Assembly (NCBI RefSeq): GCF_000702325.1
Contig: NZ_KL370891.1
Span: 248,001-312,000 of the forward strand
Reading direction: 5' to 3'
Origin: Thiomicrorhabdus sp. Milos-T2
Lineage (GTDB): Bacteria > Pseudomonadota > Gammaproteobacteria > Thiomicrospirales > Thiomicrospiraceae
DNA: 64,000 bases
Of this stretch, positions 51,198 to 59,921 are shown piece by piece. A program made the translations under genes and the position numbers. Within the stretch, counting starts at the first letter, position 1, and the number at the start of each line of letters is the position of its first letter. Below the pieces are notes generated by a model. The model worked only from the letters and a program-made list of their open reading frames with translations. It was not told where the DNA came from and ran no database searches.

Positions 51198-51551
51198 ATG
51201 GATAAGAAAACAGCCCGTCTTCGTAGAGCTAAGAAAACTCGTGGGAAAATTAACGAGCTTAAAATGCCAAGACTTTGCGTACACCGTACGTCTCAGCATA
51301 TTTATGCACAGTTAATTTCTGCTACAGGTTCTGAAGTAATTGCTTCAAGCTCTACTGTGCAAGCGGACGTTAAGAAAGAAATTAGTAACAGTGGTAATAA
51401 AGATGCTGCTGCTGCAGTAGGTAAAGCAATTGCTGAAAAAGCAAAAGCTGCCGGAATTACAGCTGTTGCTTTTGACCGTTCTGGTTTTAAATATCACGGA
51501 CGCATCCAACAATTAGCAGAATCAGCCCGTGAAAACGGTCTTGAATTTTAA
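51198..51551 (+). CDS. rplR: 50S ribosomal protein L18
   Basis: 5S rRNA-binding protein of 117 residues. It has [32 protein letters not shown] and the C-terminal [28 protein letters not shown]. The GATATG start follows a weak GGCTGAG ribosome binding site. Confidence 0.97.
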   Translation: MDKKTARLRRAKKTRGKINELKMPRLCVHRTSQHIYAQLISATGSEVIASSSTVQADVKKEISNSGNKDAAAAVGKAIAEKAKAAGITAVAFDRSGFKYHGRIQQLAESARENGLEF

Positions 51552-51565
51552 TAGAAGGATTAATT

Positions 51566-52075
51566 ATGTCTTCACGTGAATTACAAGACGGACAAGATGG
51601 TCTAATTGAAAAGTTAGTAAACGTTCGTCGTGTTGCTAAAGTTGTAAAAGGTGGTCGTGTATTTGCATTCTCAGCACTAGCAGTTGTTGGTGATGGAGAA
51701 GGTAAAGTAGGTTACGGTAGCGGTAAAGCTAACGAAGTGCCTGTGGCGATCAAAAAAGCAATGGAAAAAGCACGTCGTAACATGAAAGACGTACACTTAA
51801 ACAACGGTACTATCCAATACCCAATTAACTTCAAACAGGGTGCAGCTAACATTGTTATGCTTCCTGCTTCTGAAGGTACTGGAGTTATTGCTGGTGGTGC
51901 TATGCGTGCGGTTTTAGAAGCTGCAGGTGTTAAAGATGTACTATCTAAATGTGTAGGAACTACACGCCCAGTTAACGTTGTTCGATCTACGGTTAATGCA
52001 TTGTCAGGTATTTCAAGTCCTGATTATATTGCTGCTAAACGTGGTAAAACAGTTTCTGAAATTGTAGGTGAGTAA
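51566..52075 (+). CDS. rpsE: 30S ribosomal protein S5
   Basis: Fidelity protein of 169 residues. The double-stranded RNA-binding region is [54 protein letters not shown] (about 17-71), wild type in the GGRVFAFSA spectinomycin loop. The C-terminal half has [26 protein letters not shown]. Confidence 0.98.
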   Translation: MSSRELQDGQDGLIEKLVNVRRVAKVVKGGRVFAFSALAVVGDGEGKVGYGSGKANEVPVAIKKAMEKARRNMKDVHLNNGTIQYPINFKQGAANIVMLPASEGTGVIAGGAMRAVLEAAGVKDVLSKCVGTTRPVNVVRSTVNALSGISSPDYIAAKRGKTVSEIVGE

Positions 52076-52076
52076 G

Positions 52077-52265
52077 ATGTCAGATAAAAAATATGTCACA
52101 GTGACGTTGGTAAAAAGCACCATTGGTCGTTTACCAGCTCATAGAGCATGTGTATCTGGTCTTGGTCTGAGAAAGATGCACCAAACTAAAACCGTAATTG
52201 ATACTCCAGAAAATCGTGGAATGATCAATAAGGTTTCGTATTTGCTTAAGGTAGAGGACGCATAA
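52077..52265 (+). CDS. rpmD: 50S ribosomal protein L30
   Basis: A 62-residue protein, [53 protein letters not shown]. The ATG at 52077, one base after the rpsE stop, is preferred over a GTG at 52068 inside rpsE because AGGTGAG is then at normal spacing. Confidence 0.96.
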   Translation: MSDKKYVTVTLVKSTIGRLPAHRACVSGLGLRKMHQTKTVIDTPENRGMINKVSYLLKVEDA

Positions 52266-52266
52266 G

Positions 52267-52701
52267 ATGCTATTAAATACTCTAAAACCTGCTGAAGGTT
52301 CAAAACCTTCTAAAAAGCGTGTTGGACGTGGTCAAGGTTCTGGCTGGGGTAAGATGGGTGGCCGTGGTCATAAAGGTCAAAAATCTCGCTCTGGTGGTAT
52401 GCCTAAGATTGGTTTTGAAGGTGGGCAAATGCCTCTTCAAAGAAGATTGCCAAAAGTTGGTTTCTCTTCACGCAAATCTGCATACGCAACTGAGATTCGT
52501 CTAGATACATTAGCAAAAATTGATGCTGATATTATTGATATCGCTGCACTTAAAGCTGCAGATGTTATTGGTGATAAGATTAAAATTGTTAAAGTAATTT
52601 GCTCAGGTGAATTATCTAAAGCAGTAAAATTGTCAGGCATTAAAGCAACTGCTGGTGCCAAAGCGGCTATTGAAGCTGCTGGTGGGTCAGTAGAAGCCTA
52701 A
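52267..52701 (+). CDS. rplO: 50S ribosomal protein L15
   Basis: Late-assembly protein of 144 residues. It shows the glycine-rich [25 protein letters not shown] (about 21-45), [19 protein letters not shown] and a C-terminal [14 protein letters not shown]. It is one base from rpmD and two from secY. Confidence 0.97.
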   Translation: MLLNTLKPAEGSKPSKKRVGRGQGSGWGKMGGRGHKGQKSRSGGMPKIGFEGGQMPLQRRLPKVGFSSRKSAYATEIRLDTLAKIDADIIDIAALKAADVIGDKIKIVKVICSGELSKAVKLSGIKATAGAKAAIEAAGGSVEA

Positions 52702-52703
52702 TT

Positions 52704-54011
52704 ATGAATAGTTCTATTGCATCAGGTATGGGTGATTTAAAAAACAAAATTTTATTTGTTTTGGGAGCTTTAATCGTTTATCGATTAGGGACTCATATCC
52801 CTGTACCATTAATTGATCCAGTTGCTCTAGCAGCAATGTTTGAACAGCAAAAGGGTACTATCTTAGACATGTTTAACATGTTCTCTGGTGGTGCTCTTCA
52901 GCGTTTATCCATCTTTGCCCTTGGAATTATGCCGTACATTTCGGCATCGATAATCATGCAGCTTCTTACTATAGTTTCTCCAACTTTGGAGCAACTAAAG
53001 AAAGAAGGTGAGCAAGGTCGTCGTAAGATTACACAGTACACTCGATATGGTACTGTTGTTCTCGCTACCTTCCAGGCCATTGGTGTTGCTATTGCACTTG
53101 AATCGCAGAATGTTAACGGTATGTCTGTAGTTATTGATCCAGGTCTAATGTTTAGACTTACGGCAGTAATTACTCTAGTAGGTGGTACGATTTTCCTAAT
53201 GTGGTTAGGAGAACAGATTACTGAACGTGGTATTGGTAATGGTATATCTTTGATTATCTTTGCCGGTATCGTAGCAGGTTTACCGTCAGCTCTTGGTGGT
53301 ACATTTGAACAGGTTAATACAGGTGCTATGCATGCAATTACAATTTTTGTATTGTTAGCTTTAGTATTTGCTGTTATTGCGTTTGTTGTTTTCGTTGAAC
53401 GTGGTCAACGACGCATTCCGGTTCATTATGCACAAAAGATGCGTGGGCGTAAGTTATATGGTGGTCAAGAGTCACATCTTCCACTTAAACTTAATATGGC
53501 TGGAGTGATTCCTCCCATCTTTGCTTCAAGTATTATTCTATTTCCAGCTACGCTAGGTGGTTGGTTCGGTAGTGCTGAAGGTCTAGGATGGTTGAAGGAC
53601 ATCGCAACGACGATGTCACCAGGTCAGCCGCTTTATGTACTTTTGTATGCAATGGCTATTATCTTCTTCTGTTTCTTTTATACTGCGATTGTTTTTAATC
53701 CGAAAGAAACAGCTGATAACTTAAGAAAATCAGGTGCCTATTTACCAGGTATCAGACCAGGTGCACAAACAGCACGTCATATTGATAGTATTATGGGTCG
53801 TCTAACTTTAGCCGGCGCAATATATATCACGGCAGTTTGTTTGTTACCAGAATTCCTTATTTTATATTGGAACGTTCCGTTCTACTTTGGTGGAACATCT
53901 TTGCTGATTATCGTAATTGTTGTTATGGATTTCATGACAGCCGTACAAGCACAGATGCAGTCTACTCAGTACGAAGGAATGATGAAGAAAGCAAATTTAA
54001 AAGGTAAATAA
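52704..54011 (+). CDS. secY: Preprotein translocase subunit SecY
   Basis: Channel-forming inner-membrane protein of 435 residues with ten hydrophobic segments. It has [12 protein letters not shown] (plug side, about 27-38), [20 protein letters not shown] (about 70-89), [15 protein letters not shown] and [22 protein letters not shown]. The cytoplasmic loop has [15 protein letters not shown]. The partner secE is 26 kb upstream. No rpmJ follows it before rpsM, unlike E. coli. Confidence 0.98.
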   Translation: MNSSIASGMGDLKNKILFVLGALIVYRLGTHIPVPLIDPVALAAMFEQQKGTILDMFNMFSGGALQRLSIFALGIMPYISASIIMQLLTIVSPTLEQLKKEGEQGRRKITQYTRYGTVVLATFQAIGVAIALESQNVNGMSVVIDPGLMFRLTAVITLVGGTIFLMWLGEQITERGIGNGISLIIFAGIVAGLPSALGGTFEQVNTGAMHAITIFVLLALVFAVIAFVVFVERGQRRIPVHYAQKMRGRKLYGGQESHLPLKLNMAGVIPPIFASSIILFPATLGGWFGSAEGLGWLKDIATTMSPGQPLYVLLYAMAIIFFCFFYTAIVFNPKETADNLRKSGAYLPGIRPGAQTARHIDSIMGRLTLAGAIYITAVCLLPEFLILYWNVPFYFGGTSLLIIVIVVMDFMTAVQAQMQSTQYEGMMKKANLKGK

Positions 54012-54053
54012 CTAAAAGTAGTTATATATCTGGTATTTAGGTTGGAAGACGTG

Positions 54054-54098
54054 TATAATTGCCCGTTTTTCAGTAGATGGAATTAAAGGGAGCGCAAA
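54054..54098 (+). promoter_or_regulatory. Promoter of the alpha operon
   Basis: TATAAT at 54054-54059 is followed by the GC-rich TGCCCG. No good -35 is visible (TGGTAT at 54031-54036 is the best-spaced). AAAGGGAGCG gives the rpsM ribosome binding site. The 87-base gap has no room for rpmJ. Confidence 0.6.
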
Positions 54099-54455
54099 AT
54101 GGCTCGTATTGCCGGCGTAAACATTCCAGTTAACAAGCATATTGTTATTGGATTGACTTCGATCTACGGGATTGGTTCTACTTCAGCTAAAGCACTTTGT
54201 GAAGCTGTTAAATTAGACCCGACCACGAAGGTTCGAGAACTAACTGAAGAGCAGTTAGAAGCACTTCGTTCAGAAGTAACAAATTATAAAATTGAAGGTG
54301 ATCTTCGTCGTGAAGTATCTATGAACATCAAACGTTTGATGGACATGGGTTGTTACCGAGGAATTCGTCACCGTCGTAGTCTACCTTTACGTGGACAACG
54401 TACAAAAACTAATGCACGTACTCGTAAAGGTCCTGTAAGACCTATTAAGAGATAA
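54099..54455 (+). CDS. rpsM: 30S ribosomal protein S13
   Basis: 30S head protein contacting the P-site tRNA, 118 residues. It starts [26 protein letters not shown], with the basic tail [27 protein letters not shown]. It is first in the rpsM-rpsK-rpsD-rpoA-rplQ alpha operon. Confidence 0.98.
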   Translation: MARIAGVNIPVNKHIVIGLTSIYGIGSTSAKALCEAVKLDPTTKVRELTEEQLEALRSEVTNYKIEGDLRREVSMNIKRLMDMGCYRGIRHRRSLPLRGQRTKTNARTRKGPVRPIKR

Positions 54456-54476
54456 CGCATAATTGCGAGATTAGAT

Positions 54477-54872
54477 ATGGCAAAAGCTAAAGCAAATTCG
54501 CGTGTTAAAAAGAAGGCAAAACAGGTTGTAACTGATGCAGTTGCACATGTTCATGCAAGTTTTAACAACACAATTGTGACTATCACAGATCGTCAAGGTA
54601 ATGCACTTTGCTGGGCAACTTCTGGTGGTAGTGGATTCCGTGGGTCTCGTAAGAGTACTCCATTCGCTGCACAGGTTGCTGCAGAGAGAGCAGGTCAAAT
54701 GGCTCACGACTATGGTGTTAAGAACATGGAAGTAATGGTTAAAGGTCCTGGACCTGGCCGTGATTCAGCTGTTCGTGGTTTACATAGTGCTGGTTTCAAA
54801 ATTACATCTATTGCAGATGTAACTCCGATTCCACACAATGGTTGCCGTCCACCTAAGAAACGTCGCGTTTAA
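54477..54872 (+). CDS. rpsK: 30S ribosomal protein S11
   Basis: Platform protein of 131 residues. It has [48 protein letters not shown] and the closing [21 protein letters not shown]. It begins 21 bases after rpsM. Confidence 0.98.
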   Translation: MAKAKANSRVKKKAKQVVTDAVAHVHASFNNTIVTITDRQGNALCWATSGGSGFRGSRKSTPFAAQVAAERAGQMAHDYGVKNMEVMVKGPGPGRDSAVRGLHSAGFKITSIADVTPIPHNGCRPPKKRRV

Positions 54873-54886
54873 TATTTGAGGTTAAC

Positions 54887-55507
54887 ATGGCTAGATATAT
54901 TGGTCCAAAGTGTAAACTTGCTCGTCGTGAAGGTACTGATCTTTTCTTAAAAAGCGGTGTTCGTAGCATCGAATCTAAGTGTAAGATTGATCAACTACCT
55001 GGTCAACACGGAGCAGGGCGCAAAAAAGTAACTGAGTACGGCTTACAGTTACGTGAAAAACAAAAAGTACGTCGTATGTACGGTGTACTAGAGAAAAAAT
55101 TCCGTCTTTATTATAAAGAAGCGGATCGTCGTAAAGGTTCAACAGGTGTTAACTTGTTGCAAATTCTTGAGAGCCGTTTAGATAACGTTGTTTATCGTAT
55201 GGGCTTTGCTTCTACTCGTTCTGAAGCACGTCAATTGGTATCTCATAAAGCGATCCTAGTTAACGGTCAAGCAGTGAATATCCCTTCTTTTGAAGTGGGT
55301 TCAGGTGACATCGTTTCTATTAGAGAGAAATCTCGTAGTCAAACTCGTATCGCGACTGCATTAGAATTAAATGCACAAGCTGGTGGAGTAAGCTGGGTTG
55401 AAGTAAACAAATCTGCATTTGAAGGTACATTTAAAAATGTTCCTGATCGTACAGATTTATCTGCTGATATTTCAGAAAACTTAATTGTTGAGCTTTACTC
55501 TAAGTAA
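54887..55507 (+). CDS. rpsD: 30S ribosomal protein S4
   Basis: Primary assembly protein of 206 residues and, in E. coli, repressor of the alpha operon. It starts [22 protein letters not shown], with the [29 protein letters not shown] helix and the S4 domain [32 protein letters not shown] (about 95-126). Confidence 0.98.
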   Translation: MARYIGPKCKLARREGTDLFLKSGVRSIESKCKIDQLPGQHGAGRKKVTEYGLQLREKQKVRRMYGVLEKKFRLYYKEADRRKGSTGVNLLQILESRLDNVVYRMGFASTRSEARQLVSHKAILVNGQAVNIPSFEVGSGDIVSIREKSRSQTRIATALELNAQAGGVSWVEVNKSAFEGTFKNVPDRTDLSADISENLIVELYSK

Positions 55508-55534
55508 ACTTTGATACTACGGAGATAACTTCTA

Positions 55535-56515
55535 ATGCAAGAGATGTTAGAACAGTTGCTAACGCCACGTTTAGTAGACATTGATAGAAAAACAGCTTTT
55601 CATAGCCGTGTAACTTTAGAACCATTAGAACGTGGTTATGGTCACACACTTGGTAATGCTTTACGTCGTATTCTATTATCTTCTATGCCTGGTGCTGCTA
55701 TTGTAGAAGCCCAAATTGATGGTGTTTTACACGAATACTCTTCAATTGAAGGTGTAAGAGAAGATGTTTTAGAAATTCTTTTAAACCTTAAAGAAGTTGC
55801 AGTACGACTTAACGCTTCTGAAAGCGCTGAGTTGACACTGAATAAAAAAGGTCCGGCTGTTGTTCGTGCTTCAGATATCGTATTAAATCACGATACTGAA
55901 ATCGCTAACCCTGATCATGTTATTGCACATGTTTCAGAAGGTTCAGAGTTGAATATGACTCTTAAAGTAGAGAGAGATATGGGTTACCGTGCAGCTCCTA
56001 CTGCTAAAGATTCACAGATTGGTGTTCTTCGTTTAGACGCTAGTTTTAGCCCTGTTCATACAGTAAGTTACGAAGTACAGAACGCTCGTGTAGAACAGCG
56101 TACTGACTTAGACAAGTTAATTCTTGATGTAGTAACTGATGGAACTTTAGACCCTGAAGACGCTATTAAACAAGCGGCAACGGTTCTTCACTATCAGCTT
56201 AATGCTTTTGTTGATCTTAAGCATAAAGAAGTTGTTGCACCGGAAGAAGAAGAGAACGAATTTGATCCTATCTTCTTACAGCCTGTTGACGATTTAGAGT
56301 TAACAGTCCGTTCAGCTAACTGTTTGAAAGCAGAACAAATTTATTACATTGGTGATTTAGTACAGAGAGCTGAGCCTCACTTACTTAAGACTCCAAACTT
56401 AGGTAAAAAATCTCTGCAAGAGATCAAAGATGTTCTTGCTCAAAGAGGTTTGAGTCTAGGTACTAAATTAGAAAACTGGCCACCAGCAAGTTTGGTAAGT
56501 AAAGAGTCAGCTTAA
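55535..56515 (+). CDS. rpoA: RNA polymerase subunit alpha
   Basis: Assembly and promoter-contact subunit of 326 residues. The N-terminal domain has [29 protein letters not shown] (about 28-56). The C-terminal UP-element-binding domain has [23 protein letters not shown] and [24 protein letters not shown]. The ATACGGAGATAACTTCT upstream supplies the ribosome binding site. Confidence 0.99.
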   Translation: MQEMLEQLLTPRLVDIDRKTAFHSRVTLEPLERGYGHTLGNALRRILLSSMPGAAIVEAQIDGVLHEYSSIEGVREDVLEILLNLKEVAVRLNASESAELTLNKKGPAVVRASDIVLNHDTEIANPDHVIAHVSEGSELNMTLKVERDMGYRAAPTAKDSQIGVLRLDASFSPVHTVSYEVQNARVEQRTDLDKLILDVVTDGTLDPEDAIKQAATVLHYQLNAFVDLKHKEVVAPEEEENEFDPIFLQPVDDLELTVRSANCLKAEQIYYIGDLVQRAEPHLLKTPNLGKKSLQEIKDVLAQRGLSLGTKLENWPPASLVSKESA

Positions 56516-56531
56516 TTATAAGGAAGCTATC

Positions 56532-56912
56532 ATGCGTCATGGTAAGACAGGTCGTAAGTTAAATCGTAACAGCTCGCACCGTAAGGCAATGTTTAAAAAC
56601 ATGTCTGCTTCACTTATCGAACACGAAGTGATTCGTACTACGGTTGCAAAGGCTAAAGAACTTCGCGGAGTTGCTGAGCCTTTAATCACGTTGGCAAAAA
56701 ATGACAGCGTACATAACCGTCGTACTGCGTTTGCACGCTTAGGCGATAAAGCAGCTGTTGGTAAGTTATTCAGCGAAATTGGTCCTCGTTACCAAGGTCG
56801 TCCAGGTGGATATATCCGCGTTTTAAAATGTGGATTCCGCCCTGGTGATAATGCACCAATGGCAATTGTTGAATTAGTTGACCATCCGGTTACTGATTCT
56901 GCTGCTGAGTAA
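56532..56912 (+). CDS. rplQ: 50S ribosomal protein L17
   Basis: Last gene of the alpha operon, 126 residues. It begins [24 protein letters not shown], with the central [17 protein letters not shown] and [34 protein letters not shown] strong terminator follows directly. Confidence 0.98.
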   Translation: MRHGKTGRKLNRNSSHRKAMFKNMSASLIEHEVIRTTVAKAKELRGVAEPLITLAKNDSVHNRRTAFARLGDKAAVGKLFSEIGPRYQGRPGGYIRVLKCGFRPGDNAPMAIVELVDHPVTDSAAE

Positions 56913-56920
56913 TCAGATTT

Positions 56921-56947
56921 AAAGGCCCGCTCTTAGCGGGCTTTTTT
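56921..56947 (+). terminator. Terminator of the alpha operon
   Basis: GCCCGCT (56925-56931) pairs with AGCGGGC (56935-56941), with a CTT loop. Flanking A-T pairs and a six-T run complete a classic terminator ending the ribosomal supercluster. Confidence 0.9.
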
Positions 56948-56969
56948 ATATCTTTTAAAAAGCTTTTCT

Positions 56970-57707
56970 ATGTTTGACACTCACTGTCATCTTAATTCCT
57001 ATTTAAATTCTTCTACTCGTTTTCCTAATTCTTTAAATTCCTATTTAAATGTTTCAACTAATGTTGATGATTGGTCTAACACAATTAAATTTTCACGAAA
57101 ACATGCCAATGTACTTCCTGCTATTGGAATTCATCCTTGGTTTGTAACGGAATCATTTGTATCTGACTTAGTTGTCTTAGAACGCCTTCTACAAAGTAAT
57201 AATATTGCTTCAATAGGAGAGGTTGGTTTGGATTTTAATGAGTCATACAAACACACTAGAGAAAACCAGATTGAGTGTTTTCAAAAGCAACTAAACCTAG
57301 CTGAAAGTAATCAGTTAGCCCTCTCTGTGCATTGTGTCAAAGCACATAATGAGATGTTGTTGTTACTTAAAAGCAAGCATGCTTTTGGTGTTATTCATGG
57401 ATTAGGAACCAGTATAGAAATAGCCAAACAGTATATTGATTTGGGCTTTAAATTTGGTGTAAATGGTGTGGCTGTAAGAGAGAATGCTAATCGTTATCAT
57501 GCTTTAATAAAATATTTTGGTTTAGAGCATATTGTTCTTGAAACAGATTACCCCAATATAAAGTTACCAGGCCTGGTAAGTTCATCTCTTGCTGATATTA
57601 ATACGATTGCGGAATGTGTCGCTAAGCTCTTATCTATTCCAATTGAAGACGTTATTCAACAAACTGATTATAATGCTCAAAAAATATTTAAAAGAAATGC
57701 ATTATGA
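56970..57707 (+). CDS. TatD family metal-dependent hydrolase
   Basis: TIM-barrel amidohydrolase-type nuclease family, often 3'-5' DNA exonuclease or D-aminoacyl-tRNA-related. The 245-residue protein has the metal-binding HCH (residues 5-7), GIHPWFV (about 52-58), GEVGLDF with its Glu (about 88), SVHCVKAHNEM (His near 123), VIHGLGTS and ETDYPN. An exact palindrome repeat at 57566-57577 encodes the PGLV after NIKL. Its stop overlaps the tcdA start by four bases (ATGA), so the two genes are coupled. The exact paralogue (tatD, ycfH or yjjV) cannot be told. Confidence 0.88.
   Translation: MFDTHCHLNSYLNSSTRFPNSLNSYLNVSTNVDDWSNTIKFSRKHANVLPAIGIHPWFVTESFVSDLVVLERLLQSNNIASIGEVGLDFNESYKHTRENQIECFQKQLNLAESNQLALSVHCVKAHNEMLLLLKSKHAFGVIHGLGTSIEIAKQYIDLGFKFGVNGVAVRENANRYHALIKYFGLEHIVLETDYPNIKLPGLVSSSLADINTIAECVAKLLSIPIEDVIQQTDYNAQKIFKRNAL
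57564..57579. repeat. 16-bp palindrome with ACCAGGCCTGGT inside the TatD-family gene
   Basis: The exact 12-bp core lies at 57566-57577, extended to TT...AA, read in frame as Pro-Gly-Leu-Val. Confidence 0.9.
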
Positions 57708-58444
57708 ATATAAACGATGAACTGTATGAAAGAAGTTTACTGGTATTTGAAGAACAAGGATTGCTTAATTTAATCAACTCTCATGTGCTTGTCGCGGGTG
57801 TTGGCGGCGTAGGCGGTTTTGTGATTGAGGCCTTAGCAAGAGCCGGTGTGGGTGAATTAACCATAGTTGATCATGATGATGTTTCTGCTTCTAATAAGAA
57901 TCGTCAGATTATTGCGCTTAACTCAACGATTGGTACCAATAAGGCCATAGTTATGGCTCAACGAATTGCTGAGATTAATCCACAATGTAAGGTTAATGTT
58001 CTCCAAACCTTTTTAGCCCCTGAAGATATGGAGCCATTATTAACCCAATCTAGCCAAGGATTTGATTTTGTGGTGGATGCAATAGATAGCCTAAATTGTA
58101 AAGCAAACCTAGTAATTACGGCGGTTGAAAAGGGCGTTCCAGTTGTATCAAGTATGGGAGCCGGTCGTAGAATTGACCCGTCTAAAATAGCCTTGGCTGA
58201 TATATCAAAAACCCATGGCTGTGCTTTAGCCCGTAATATGCGCCAAAGACTCAAAAAACAAGGTATTAAAAAAGGGGTTATGACCGTCTTCTCTACTGAG
58301 ATACCTCAAGCACCAGGACCAATGGAAGAAATAGAAGGGGCACGTGGTCGTGTAGTGAATGGAACAGCGAGTTATATGCCGGGTATTTTTGGGCTAATGT
58401 TAGCAGGCTATGTCATTACCCAGATTGCTCACCCTAAGCCGTAG
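57704..58444 (+). CDS. tcdA: tRNA threonylcarbamoyladenosine dehydratase
   Basis: E1-like enzyme (formerly CsdL/YgdL) that cyclises t6A37 to ct6A in ANN-decoding tRNAs. The 246-residue protein has the ATP-binding VAGVGGVGGFVIEALARAGVGELTIVDHDDVSASNKNRQ (about 28-66), VVDAIDSLNCKANLV and SSMGAGRRIDPSKIALADISKTHGCALAR (about 147-175). Its start overlaps the TatD-family gene. A degenerate palindrome repeat lies about 70 bases after its stop. Confidence 0.93.
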   Translation: MNINDELYERSLLVFEEQGLLNLINSHVLVAGVGGVGGFVIEALARAGVGELTIVDHDDVSASNKNRQIIALNSTIGTNKAIVMAQRIAEINPQCKVNVLQTFLAPEDMEPLLTQSSQGFDFVVDAIDSLNCKANLVITAVEKGVPVVSSMGAGRRIDPSKIALADISKTHGCALARNMRQRLKKQGIKKGVMTVFSTEIPQAPGPMEEIEGARGRVVNGTASYMPGIFGLMLAGYVITQIAHPKP

Positions 58445-58964
58445 CTTTGATTCTTATTAAAGAGATTTGTCTAAGTAATAACCATGAGCAAAACTCATTG
58501 TCAAAAATGTAACTTACCAGGCCTTGTAGGTTTCTACAGGTTTAATTAAGTGTAAAAGCTTAGATTTAATCAGACCGTATAGCGATTGAGAAGCCTTTTT
58601 GAATATCATGCCTTTGCCTTAAATTTTGTCACTCAGGCTTCCCGTTACTTTTTGCAATTTGGCAAAAAAGTAACCAAAAAGCAAACCCCGCTCCATAAAA
58701 GGGCAAGTTCTAAGCTTGTGAACTGAAAACGCTGAACTCGCCACGCTCAAACAGCAACGTTTTTTAATCGTTCACTACGCTAAGAACTTTGCACCATTTA
58801 TTACAAGGGGGGACTTAAGGCGTTTGTCCAAGCTTCAATATTAAGTATCACAAAATTGGAAAATAACTCAAATCTGATAATGGATTTTCATCAAGTTAGG
58901 TTAGAAATAAACTGCTGTCTTGCCAGATTAATTTTAATTTTTTACAAATCAAGGCAAAACTAGC
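58445..58964. other. 520-bp intergenic region with repeats, no gene
   Basis: Contains ACCAGGCCTTGT (58515-58526), one mismatch from the palindromic repeat, then a small TGTAG/CTACA hairpin. It also has a stem-loop at 58644-58674, GTTACTTTTTGC pairing with GCAAAAAAGTAAC, followed by CCAAAAAGCAAACCCCGCTC. I recall similar AAAGTAACCAAAAAG stem-loops dispersed in other gammaproteobacterial genomes, but cannot confirm that here. No ORF or promoter is convincing. Confidence 0.6.
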
Positions 58965-59816
58965 TTAGTTTACCAATTGGTAAAGACCTTTTGAATTAAC
59001 CGTTTTAGCGGCATTTTTAACGACTCCAGAGTTAATAAGTTTTGTAATTTCTTTTTTGAGTATTCTTTGACTCTGTAATTGAGACATGCCTGCTTTGATT
59101 TTAGAATCATAAAGTAATTTTAAAAATATATAGTCCAAACCGGTCAGCAATTCTATTTTACTATCGTCATTGGCGATGCTCGGGTTTACCCAGCTAGCAT
59201 CATTTGGTAATCCTAAAACTTGAGTGGTTTCCTCTACAACACAAGCTACAAGAAGTCCACGGCTGTAATCGTGATCTACGGGAAGTACAACTTCAGCTTG
59301 TGTAATTTCATTCTGTTTATTGGTTTTGTAATTTCCCATGCAATTACTGTCTTTGGCGATATTTTTAACCGTTGAACGGGTAAAACGATGAATCACATCG
59401 GCGTAGGTTTTATCGGTAGTGAGATAGATAATTAAGTTTGCATCTGAATTTATTGCGGGTTGAATATTTAACCCTGTAATGTCTGCTAAATGCTTTAGAT
59501 GGGTTTTAAATAGAGTTTCTACTAATTGATTTCTTTTCAGTTTTTGATAATCAAATCGATAACGAATTGGCTGTTGCCACTTTACGATACGTTTGTTACT
59601 TTTTTTATACTCGTTTTTAAGCGCAATCTCCTGAAATGCTTTAAGAATATATTGTGGGGTCTGCCAATCGCTAAATTGGTTTTGCGTTTTATTGAGTGGT
59701 TTGTTGCCCTGAATATTTTGCGCAGGGCTCTTCGAAGCATATAGAAATAGTGCTATCACTAAAATTAAAAGAGCTGAATGATTCAAATTAAAATTCACTC
59801 TATTGATTAAGAACAT
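58965..59816 (-). CDS. DUF2927-like exported protein
   Basis: A 283-residue protein with an N-terminal signal or anchor segment (about 14-28, LLILVIALFLYASKS). The middle and C-terminal part has NLIIYLTTDKTY, the CVVEETTQVLGLPNDAS segment (about 190-206) and a closing GLDYIFLKLLYDSKIKAGM. The EExxQ segment resembles the DUF2927 family, which has a metalloprotease-like look, but the full HExxH zinc motif is absent and activity is unproven. It is expressed away from tcdA and toward it; a palindrome variant separates it from uvrA. Confidence 0.65.
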   Translation of the reverse strand: MFLINRVNFNLNHSALLILVIALFLYASKSPAQNIQGNKPLNKTQNQFSDWQTPQYILKAFQEIALKNEYKKSNKRIVKWQQPIRYRFDYQKLKRNQLVETLFKTHLKHLADITGLNIQPAINSDANLIIYLTTDKTYADVIHRFTRSTVKNIAKDSNCMGNYKTNKQNEITQAEVVLPVDHDYSRGLLVACVVEETTQVLGLPNDASWVNPSIANDDSKIELLTGLDYIFLKLLYDSKIKAGMSQLQSQRILKKEITKLINSGVVKNAAKTVNSKGLYQLVN

Positions 59817-59906
59817 GCTTTTATTCTTCCATTTATTAACATTGCAAACATAAGAAAATATTTGAGTAAGCGCCTGAATTTTGAATCACTAATAGTTATG
59901 AATTCT

Positions 59907-59918
59907 ACCAGGACTGGT
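59907..59918. repeat. One-mismatch palindrome ACCAGGACTGGT at the 3' end of uvrA
   Basis: It lies just downstream of the uvrA stop on the minus strand, a position fitting a terminator. The central mismatch breaks one base pair. Confidence 0.6.
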
Positions 59919-59921
59919 AAC

